Of a stretch of DNA of 17,201 bases, positions 12,541 through 17,201 are shown one piece after another (the stretch's first letter is position 1; every line of letters begins with the position of its first letter). A model generated the notes under the pieces. It was given only the letters and a program-made list of their open reading frames with translations, did no database searches and was not told the origin of the DNA. Origin of the DNA: a bacterium (GTDB taxonomy: Bacteria > Patescibacteriota > Minisyncoccia > Moranbacterales > UBA2206); the NCBI GenBank assembly GCA_021789395.1, contig JAJYJP010000009.1:1-17201 (forward strand), in the 5' to 3' direction. The position numbers were made by a program, and so were the translations under genes.

Positions 12541-13386
12541 ATGTTGGAAAATATTGTAATTTCCAATCCGGAGAGATTAGAAGGAACTATTCAAAAAATT
12601 TCCGAAGAAGGATTGGATAAATTTCACGTTCTTTCGGATTTTGATCGGACCCTGACCAAAGCTTTCGTCCAAGGAGAGAAATCCTCGACAGTGATCGCGC
12701 AGATCCGGAACGGTAACTATCTGACGCCGGAGTATTCTCCGGAAGCACACCGGCTTTTCGATGTGTATCATCCGATCGAGGTCGATTCGACCATTGGCAA
12801 GGAAGAGAGGAGTAAGAAAATGCGCGAATGGTGGCAGAAGCATTTTGATCTGCTGATAAGATCCGGACTCAATAGGCGGGTAATTGAGGAAATCGTTAGG
12901 AAAAGAGGTTTGCGGTTCCGGGAGGGCGCTTTGGAGCTTATCGATCAATTGCATCGCAAAAATATTCCGCTGGTTATTATGTCGGCTGGTCCGGGCGATA
13001 TGGTCGCTGAGTATCTCAAGCAAGAAAATAGGCTGTATGAAAATGTTCACATCATTGCTAACTTTTTTGAGTTTGACGCGGTTGGAACGGTTGTCGGCGT
13101 GCGTGAGCCGATCATCCATTCCTTGAATAAGCATGAGATCGCCGTGCAAGGCTATCCGGTTTTCGAATCGATAAAAAATCGCAAAAATGTCCTGCTTCTA
13201 GGCGACGGACTTGATGATGTCGGGATGGTCGAAGGTTTTGATTATGAAAATCTGATTAAAATTGGATTTTTGAATGAAGATGTTGAAGCGAATCTGGAAA
13301 AGTTCCAAGAAAGTTTTGACGTGGTTGTTACAAACGACGGAAGCATGGAATTTATAAATAATTTTATTGAGAAAATCGAAAAATAA
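12541..13386 (+). CDS. HAD-superfamily 5'-nucleotidase resembling pyrimidine 5'-nucleotidase (cN-III/UMPH-1)
   Basis: This 281-residue protein carries the HAD phosphatase motifs. Motif I is S-D33-F-D35-R-T, where D33 is the likely nucleophile and D35 the general acid. Motif II is in MSAGPGD (S148), and motif IV is GDGLDD (221-226) for magnesium. The segment FDVYHPIEVD and the MSAG(x)GD and GDG..D pattern match the eukaryote-like cytosolic 5'-nucleotidase III group, which removes phosphate from pyrimidine nucleoside monophosphates. The family call is fair; the substrate is inferred. It starts divergently from prfA without a visible Shine-Dalgarno and ends at a terminator shared with rpmE. A nucleotide-salvage role would fit an organism with limited nucleotide synthesis. 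Confidence 0.78.
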   Translation: MLENIVISNPERLEGTIQKISEEGLDKFHVLSDFDRTLTKAFVQGEKSSTVIAQIRNGNYLTPEYSPEAHRLFDVYHPIEVDSTIGKEERSKKMREWWQKHFDLLIRSGLNRRVIEEIVRKRGLRFREGALELIDQLHRKNIPLVIMSAGPGDMVAEYLKQENRLYENVHIIANFFEFDAVGTVVGVREPIIHSLNKHEIAVQGYPVFESIKNRKNVLLLGDGLDDVGMVEGFDYENLIKIGFLNEDVEANLEKFQESFDVVVTNDGSMEFINNFIEKIEK

Positions 13387-13394
13387 TGCGATTA

Positions 13395-13418
13395 AAAAAC
13401 TCCCTCGCGGGAGTTTTT
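13395..13418. terminator. Bidirectional terminator between the nucleotidase and rpmE
   Basis: AAAAACTCCC (13395-13404) pairs perfectly with GGGAGTTTTT (13409-13418) around the loop TCGC. The A/T tails suit termination in both directions for the converging genes ending at 13386 (+) and 13428 (-). Confidence 0.9.
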
Positions 13419-13427
13419 GTGAAGGAG

Positions 13428-13715
13428 TTATTTTTTCTTAGTTTCTTTCTTGGCGGCTTTGACGGCACGCTTTTCCGTTTTAGATTTGGTCTTGACCGTC
13501 GCTTTGGTCTTGGCGGATTTCTCGGCCAGTTTCTTGAAGCGATCGACGCGGCCGGTCGTATCCAGCACCTTTTTCTTGCCGGTGTAGAAAGGATGGCAGG
13601 CGGCACAGATTTCAACTTTCATTTCTTTGACGGTTGAACCGGTCGTGATCGTGTTACCGCAAGCGCAAATTATTTTGGCATCGGAATAGTACTTCGGATG
13701 GATATCTTTTTTCAT
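13428..13715 (-). CDS. rpmE: Ribosomal protein bL31, zinc-binding type, with a basic C-terminal tail
   Basis: The 95-residue product starts MKKDIHPKYY and keeps the bL31 landmarks: the zinc cysteines C17 and C19 in ICACGN, C37 and C40 in CAACHPFYTGKKK, and GRVDRFKK. It is the cysteine-containing (C+) form, which holds zinc and sits at the ribosome's central protuberance bridging the subunits. The core ends near residue 65. A Lys/Ala/Thr-rich tail of about 30 residues follows (KTKATVKTKSKTEKRAVKAA), longer than in Escherichia coli and similar in composition to the mini-protein at 10350. No convincing promoter was found, but a 10-bp inverted repeat lies just upstream. Confidence 0.95.
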   Translation of the reverse strand: MKKDIHPKYYSDAKIICACGNTITTGSTVKEMKVEICAACHPFYTGKKKVLDTTGRVDRFKKLAEKSAKTKATVKTKSKTEKRAVKAAKKETKKK

Positions 13716-13737
13716 ATGATTCTCTACGAATTTACAA

Positions 13738-13772
13738 AATTCAGTAAAAATTAGCTTGGTTATTACTGAATT
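13738..13772 (-). repeat. 10-bp perfect inverted repeat in the rpmE leader
   Basis: AATTCAGTAA (13738-13747) and TTACTGAATT (13763-13772) are exact complements separated by 15 nt, 23 bp upstream of the rpmE ATG. It could be a leader hairpin or an operator. bL31 autoregulation through its mRNA leader is reported in Escherichia coli, but a link here is inference. Confidence 0.55.
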
Positions 13773-13794
13773 AATCTAGCATACATAATAAAAA

Positions 13795-13823
13795 TTGACA
13801 AGGGGGAAAGGGGCTGATATACT
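13795..13823 (+). promoter_or_regulatory. Strong promoter of the rpsB-tsf operon
   Basis: A consensus TTGACA (13795-13800) and TATACT (13818-13823) are separated by 17 nt, with TGA directly before the -10 (extended -10). This is the best promoter in the window, as expected for ribosomal protein genes. Transcription would start near 13830. Confidence 0.9.
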
Positions 13824-13829
13824 GTTTAA

Positions 13830-13984
13830 TGTCTGAATGGAGCGATGAAATCGCTGAAATTTAGGCAAAACTCATACTTTTTGCAACCCTGTTCCTGTCC
13901 CGATAGATCGGGATCCAAGGGGAGATAAGGCAAAAAGTAGCGGTCCCACGCTTGGCGGGGGAATAATTAATAAGGATAAAAGCA
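13830..13984 (+). promoter_or_regulatory. Structured 5' leader of rpsB, about 155 nt
   Basis: Four helices can be drawn. AGCGAT/ATCGCT (13841-13846, 13850-13855) is a small hairpin. TACTTTTTGC (13875-13884) pairs with GCAAAAAGTA (13930-13939), enclosing CCCT/AGGG (13887-13890, 13918-13921) and TCCCGA/TCGGGA (13898-13903, 13908-13913). TCCC-A-CGC (13944-13951) pairs with GCG-G-GGGA (13955-13962). A Shine-Dalgarno AAGGA lies at 13972-13976, 8 nt before the ATG. rpsB leaders bind S2 for feedback control in several bacteria; this one may do likewise, but I do not recognise it as a known motif. Confidence 0.6.
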
Positions 13985-14812
13985 ATGAAAGAAGCAAAAC
14001 GTACTGCTACTGAGCAGGAAGTGGTGGAAACAGCCGCTAAAAAAACTGTTTCAATAAGCGAAGATTATTTCGCTGATTTTAATTTTGACGATCTGAAAGT
14101 GGACGTCAAGGCGTTGTTGAAAGCCGGCGTTCATTTTGGCCATCAGAAATCCAGAAGGAATCCGAAGATGAATGAATATATCTACGGAACCCGGAACGGC
14201 ATCAATATCATCGATCTCCAGAAGAGTGTCGACAAGTTGGAAGAAGCTGTCAAATTTATCGACAAACTCATTTCGGATGGACAGGAAATTTTATTCATCG
14301 GCACTAAGAAGCAATCCAAGCGATTGGTAGAATCACTGGCCAAACGGATCGGCATGCCGTATGTCGTCGAAAGATGGTTGGGTGGAACTTTTACTAACTT
14401 TAGGAATATTTCCGAACGGACCAGGTTTCTTCGTGATGGCCAGGAGAAGTTGAAAAGAGGAGAATATTCCAAGTATACCAAATTCGAACAAATGAAAATT
14501 GCCGAAGAATTGGAGCGGCTGGAAAAACGGATGGGTGGTATCAAAAATATGTCGAAACTTCCCGGCGCCATTTTTGTGACCGGTGTGAATGAGGATAAAT
14601 TGGCGATTGCCGAAGCGGTAAAGAAGAACGTTCCGATCATCGCTTTGATAGATACCAATGTTGATCCGTCCCAGATTGATTATCCGATCCCGGCAAATGA
14701 AGATGCTGTGTCGTCACTGCGACTGATGCTGGCTTATGCCGGAAAGGCTGTTTTGGACGCTAAGAAAAAGGCCGGTTCCGTCAAAACCGAGGAGAAAAAT
14801 AAAAATAAATAA
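13985..14812 (+). CDS. rpsB: Ribosomal protein uS2 with an N-terminal extension
   Basis: The 275-residue small-subunit protein matches uS2 throughout: LLKAGVHFGHQKSRRNPKM (44-62), YIYGTRNGINIIDLQKS, ILFIGTKKQ, WLGGTFTNFRN, GAIFVTGVNEDK and ALIDTNVDPSQIDYPIPAN. The usual protein begins close to the LLxAGVHFGHQ helix; here about 40 extra residues precede it, acidic and aromatic near 24-37 (ISEDYFADFNFDDLKVD). The start is set by AAGGA 8 nt upstream of the ATG at 13985. The C-terminus is Lys-rich. tsf follows after 13 bp, the classic rpsB-tsf pairing. Confidence 0.96.
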   Translation: MKEAKRTATEQEVVETAAKKTVSISEDYFADFNFDDLKVDVKALLKAGVHFGHQKSRRNPKMNEYIYGTRNGINIIDLQKSVDKLEEAVKFIDKLISDGQEILFIGTKKQSKRLVESLAKRIGMPYVVERWLGGTFTNFRNISERTRFLRDGQEKLKRGEYSKYTKFEQMKIAEELERLEKRMGGIKNMSKLPGAIFVTGVNEDKLAIAEAVKKNVPIIALIDTNVDPSQIDYPIPANEDAVSSLRLMLAYAGKAVLDAKKKAGSVKTEEKNKNK

Positions 14813-14825
14813 CTTAATCACACAC

Positions 14826-15410
14826 ATGGCTACTTTAGAACAAATAAAAAATTTGCGGGAACGGACCGGAGCCGGCATTGTGGAAGTGAAGAAGGCTTTG
14901 GAAGAAGCGGGCGGAGACGAAGCGAAAGCGATTGAAATTCTGAGGAAAAGAGGTAAGGAAAAAGCGCTCAAGAAATCCGACCGGACGGCGGCCGAAGGCG
15001 TCGTTGCTTCTTACATTCATTCCAACGCTAAAGTCGGAGCAATAGTGAAGCTGCTCTGCGAAACCGATTTCGTAGCCAGAAATGAAGAATTCAAAGCGTT
15101 GGCACAAGATATCGCAATGCACATCACTGCTTCCAATCCGAAATACATCAAACCGGAAGATGTACCGCAGGAATCAGTCGATAAAGAAAAAGAAATTTGG
15201 AAAGAACAGTTGAAAGGCGAAGGCAAACCGGAAGAAATCATGGTGAAAATTTTGGAAGGAAAAGAAAAAAAATTTCGTGAAGAAATTTCTCTCCTGACCC
15301 AGCCGTTCGTAAAAAATCCGGATCAGACAGTGGGCGAATTGATTACGGAAAAGATCGGTAAGATCGGCGAGAACATTCAAGTAGGAGAATTTTCCCGTCT
15401 AGAGTTATAA
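14826..15410 (+). CDS. tsf: Elongation factor Ts, short form
   Basis: The protein has 194 residues from the ATG at 14826. The N-terminal UBA-like domain (about residues 1-45) reads IKNLRERTGAGIVEVKKAL and is followed by the exchange-factor core with LLCETDFVARNEEF, whose TDFV motif contacts EF-Tu. Near the end are EISLLTQPFVKNPDQTVGEL and IGENIQVGEFSRL. EF-Ts recycles EF-Tu by expelling GDP. At 194 residues it resembles the shorter forms (as in Thermus) that lack part of the long Escherichia coli C-terminal region. The frame is open upstream to 14736, but that start would overlap rpsB by 77 bp and add non-homologous residues. Confidence 0.95.
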   Translation: MATLEQIKNLRERTGAGIVEVKKALEEAGGDEAKAIEILRKRGKEKALKKSDRTAAEGVVASYIHSNAKVGAIVKLLCETDFVARNEEFKALAQDIAMHITASNPKYIKPEDVPQESVDKEKEIWKEQLKGEGKPEEIMVKILEGKEKKFREEISLLTQPFVKNPDQTVGELITEKIGKIGENIQVGEFSRLEL

Positions 15411-15431
15411 TAAAAGCAAGAGTTTTTCGAT

Positions 15432-16205
15432 ATGCCAAAAGTTTTAGTCAGAATTTATTCCTGGGAGAATCCGAAACTTTATGAAAGTGATTTCGAAGTG
15501 GAAAAAGGCGAGAAAGTCATTGTGGCCTCGGAACATTCCAATGAATTGGGAATAGTCGAATCGATAGTGGAAACCAAAGAAGATCCCAAAGAAAAAATTC
15601 TGCGAGTGGCGACCGAGCGGGACCGGAACGTCTATGATGAATACGAAAGACAGAAAAAAGAGTTTGTGGAGACTTGCCGGAGAAACATAAAGACGATGAG
15701 GTTGGAAATGAAACTGGTTGATGCGCGGACAAGTCTGGATGGTCGGCAAATAATCTTTGCATTTACCTCTGACGGCCGGGTCGATTTTCGGGAATTGGTC
15801 AAAAGCCTTTCGACACAGTTCAAGAAATCCATCCGGATGCAGCAGATCGGTTCGCGCGACGAAGCCAGAAAGTTGGGGGGTTATGGAATTTGCGGACGGG
15901 AATTGTGTTGCGTGCGATTCGGCGGCAATATGCAGAGCATCACGACCGATATGGCGCGCGTCCAACAAATCGCACATCGGGGAACGGACAGGATTTCTGG
16001 ACTGTGCGGAAGGCTGATGTGTTGTCTGGCTTACGAAGCGGAACAATATAAGGCAATGCTTGAAGGCATGCCGGAACTTTTTAGCACGGTTTCAACTAAG
16101 GAAGGCAAAGGGACGGTAATTGAAATCAATGCAATGCTGCAGGATATTAAAGTGAAACTAGAAACCGGAAAATATATAACCATAAAAAAAGGAGATATCA
16201 AATAA
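15432..16205 (+). CDS. ricT: PSP1/RicT-family protein
   Basis: This 257-residue protein has the PSP1 layout. An N-terminal part (1-60) ends in GIVESIVETKED. The central DGRQIIFAFTSDGRVDFRELVKSLSTQF leads to the cysteine motifs GICGRELCC (C154, C159, C160) and GLCGRLMCC (C192, C197, C198) in the hallmark segments GGYGICGRELCCVRF and ISGLCGRLMCCLAYE. In Bacillus subtilis RicT (YaaT) works with RicA and RicF, a complex carrying [4Fe-4S] clusters that influences RNase Y mRNA processing. The partners are not visible here. It lies 21 bp after tsf and 3 bp before the TPR gene. The family call is strong; its cellular role here is inferred. Confidence 0.9.
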   Translation: MPKVLVRIYSWENPKLYESDFEVEKGEKVIVASEHSNELGIVESIVETKEDPKEKILRVATERDRNVYDEYERQKKEFVETCRRNIKTMRLEMKLVDARTSLDGRQIIFAFTSDGRVDFRELVKSLSTQFKKSIRMQQIGSRDEARKLGGYGICGRELCCVRFGGNMQSITTDMARVQQIAHRGTDRISGLCGRLMCCLAYEAEQYKAMLEGMPELFSTVSTKEGKGTVIEINAMLQDIKVKLETGKYITIKKGDIK

Positions 16206-16208
16206 TTT

Positions 16209-16859
16209 ATGCTATATTCACTAATACCGCCTATTCTCGTAATATTGAGCCTCATAGGAATTATCATATTTTTGGTTAAAAAAGCAGCAAGGGTGGCAAC
16301 TATTTCGGAAGACAATGCCGAAATGCTGAACAAAGAAGAAGTGACGGAGGCAAAGAAAGATTCCCGGTGGAAACATGGCTTTTTAGGAATATTGGAAGGG
16401 ATTGTGAGGGTATTTCGAGCGTTGTTTTTGAAGCTCGGAGTTAAGTTTAATGAATGGAGCCAGACGATCCGGGATAAGCGCAAAGTTAAGGTGGTGAAAA
16501 ACAATGACAATGACCGAGAAAATGATATTATTGAAAAAATTAAGGAATATAAGTTCGAAAAAGAAGAAGTTAAAATAGCGGCGCGCCAGTCGCAAAAAAA
16601 TCCGAAGCCGGTAATAAGCGACAGAGTGACCGCACCGGCGGCCAAGAAAGAAATCAAGGACCGTCTGGAAGATTTGCTCATCGACAGGATTGCCGCCAAC
16701 CCGAGAGACATCGAAGCGTATGAAAGGCTGGGAGAATATTATATGGAAATCGAAAGCTATATCGATGCCAAAGAATGTTTCCGACAGATCGTGAAACTCG
16801 ATCCAAAAAACCGAAGCATCAGATATAAATTGAAAAAACTTGAGACTTTGATCAAATAA
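16209..16859 (+). CDS. Membrane-anchored TPR-repeat protein, function unknown
   Basis: This 216-residue protein has an N-terminal membrane helix (about residues 4-23), a charged middle region with basic stretches (about 40-140), and a C-terminal tetratricopeptide-type region. The C-terminal region contains DRIAANPRDIEAYERLGEYY and AKECFRQIVKLDPKNRSIRY, matching the TPR pattern (LG.YY...Y..A...F......DP.N). TPR helices usually mediate protein contacts. It begins 3 bp after ricT, so the two are co-transcribed, and the tRNA cluster follows 12 bp after its stop. I do not recognise a specific family. Confidence 0.8.
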   Translation: MLYSLIPPILVILSLIGIIIFLVKKAARVATISEDNAEMLNKEEVTEAKKDSRWKHGFLGILEGIVRVFRALFLKLGVKFNEWSQTIRDKRKVKVVKNNDNDRENDIIEKIKEYKFEKEEVKIAARQSQKNPKPVISDRVTAPAAKKEIKDRLEDLLIDRIAANPRDIEAYERLGEYYMEIESYIDAKECFRQIVKLDPKNRSIRYKLKKLETLIK

Positions 16860-16871
16860 AGTCGAAAGCAG

Positions 16872-16943
16872 GCCGGCTTAGCTCAGTGGTAGAGCAACTG
16901 TTTTGTAAACAGTGGGTCGTCAGTTCAAATCTGACAGCCGGCT
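16872..16943 (+). tRNA. trnT-UGU: tRNA-Thr(UGU)
   Basis: The acceptor arms GCCGGCT (16872-16878) and AGCCGGC (16936-16942) pair fully. The anticodon arm ACTGT-TTTGTAA-ACAGT gives anticodon UGU, reading ACA (Thr). The D-loop GCTCAGTGGTAGAGC and T-loop TTCAAAT are standard. The 3' CCA is not encoded and must be added. Confidence 0.95.
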
Positions 16944-16963
16944 CAGGAAAATTTAAATTATAT

Positions 16964-17046
16964 GGGTAGGTGGCGGAGCGGTCAATCGCACCTGACTGTA
17001 AATCAGGCGACTTCGGTCTTCGGGGGTTCGAATCCCTCCCTGCCCA
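16964..17046 (+). tRNA. trnY-GUA: tRNA-Tyr(GUA)
   Basis: The acceptor GGGTAGG (16964-16970) pairs with CCTGCCC (17039-17045) with one G-U pair. The anticodon arm CCTGA-CTGTAAA-TCAGG gives GUA, reading UAU/UAC (Tyr). A long variable arm marks it as the class II form used by bacterial tyrosine tRNA. The CCA end is not encoded. A GCGCC-TTC-GGCGC hairpin (17060-17072) separates it from the next tRNA and may mark a processing point. Confidence 0.95.
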
Positions 17047-17075
17047 CAAAAGTTTAAGAGCGCCTTCGGCGCGAC

Positions 17076-17148
17076 GCCGTTGTAGCTCAGTTGGTAGAGC
17101 ACATCCATGGTAAGGATGAGGTCACCGGTTCAATCCCGGTCAACGGCT
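17076..17148 (+). tRNA. trnT-GGU: tRNA-Thr(GGU)
   Basis: The acceptor GCCGTTG (17076-17082) pairs with CAACGGC (17141-17147). The anticodon arm CATCC-ATGGTAA-GGATG gives GGU, reading ACC/ACU (Thr). The CCA end is not encoded. This is the second threonine tRNA in the cluster, with a different anticodon. Confidence 0.95.
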
Positions 17149-17181
17149 CAAGTTAAATTATAAAATTTTTTATTTAAATCT

Positions 17182-17201
17182 ATGGCACGAGAAAACTTAG
17201 T
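17182..17201 (+). CDS. First six codons of a gene, probably elongation factor Tu (tuf)
   Basis: ATG at 17182 opens a frame reading MARENL before the window ends. This is too short to identify by sequence. The order tRNA-Thr(UGU), tRNA-Tyr(GUA), tRNA-Thr(GGU), then a protein gene repeats the thrU-tyrU-glyT-thrT-tufB order of Escherichia coli without the glycine tRNA, so tuf is the best guess. A different translation GTPase such as EF-G is the main alternative. Confidence 0.5.

Noticed and set aside
13898..13913. TCCCGATAGATCGGGA considered as a terminator before rpsB
   Set aside because: No T-run follows and it lies within a larger nested leader structure; it is a stem of the leader or a common small palindrome.
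14736..14825. Longer tsf starting at 14736
   Set aside because: The extension overlaps the end of rpsB, and its residues are the shifted frame of the rpsB Lys-rich tail; EF-Ts homology begins at 14826.
16852..17049. A 65-codon minus-strand frame across the tRNAs with RDSNPRRPKSPDLQSGAI
   Set aside because: This is the well-known false protein obtained by translating tRNA genes backwards; it overlaps two clear tRNAs.

Overview
The window looks like a chromosomal segment of a Candidate Phyla Radiation (Patescibacteria) bacterium. This rests on gene content: short genes packed with 4-8 bp overlaps, weak or absent Shine-Dalgarno sites before most genes, HTH/nucleotidyltransferase-like regulators, a VirB2/TrbC-like pilin domain, secreted proteins with cohesin and dockerin modules, Lys/Ala-rich basic mini-proteins, a short EF-Ts and a PrmC with NLPY in place of NPPY. 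UGA is a normal stop here (ends of 4699-5724 and 8717-10096), which argues against the UGA=Gly lineages (Gracilibacteria, Absconditabacteria). No database search was possible, so the placement is inference.

Layout. (1) Positions 1-745, minus strand: the start of an unidentified gene and a DedA/VTT membrane protein. (2) Positions 859-6170, plus strand: a six-gene run encoding an HTH regulator, RmuC, a small membrane protein, a processive-type GT2 glycosyltransferase, a WecA/MraY-like polyprenyl-phosphate sugar-phosphate transferase and a DUF192 protein, closed by a terminator. The two transferases suggest envelope polysaccharide synthesis. (3) Positions 6279-10096: a surface-protein region. 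A membrane-anchored Asn/Gln/Thr-rich protein faces away from a membrane protein that joins a cohesin-like domain to two pilin-like repeats. This is followed by a secreted beta-helix protein ending in a dockerin-like module. The adjacent cohesin and dockerin suggest that the second protein docks on the first. (4) Positions 10188-10546: a compact unit with its own promoter, structured leader, 30-residue Lys/Ala-rich protein and hairpins at the 3' end. (5) Positions 10566-12481, minus: prmC and prfA, whose products methylate and constitute release factor 1. A cN-III-like 5'-nucleotidase lies divergent to them. (6) Positions 13428-17201: translation genes. rpmE is on the minus strand; a strong promoter and a long structured leader precede rpsB-tsf, then a RicT/PSP1 protein, a TPR protein, tRNA-Thr(UGU), tRNA-Tyr(GUA), tRNA-Thr(GGU) and the first codons of a gene that is probably tuf.

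The most interesting part is the putative cohesin/dockerin pair on a pilin-like membrane scaffold. It is bracketed by two perfect DnaA-box 9-mers, each just upstream of a good promoter. Also notable are a near-identical 32-nt translation-initiation block shared by two otherwise unrelated genes, the basic mini-protein unit, and the roughly 155-nt structured rpsB leader. No CRISPR array, insertion sequence, rRNA or stretch longer than 300 bases without a gene was found.
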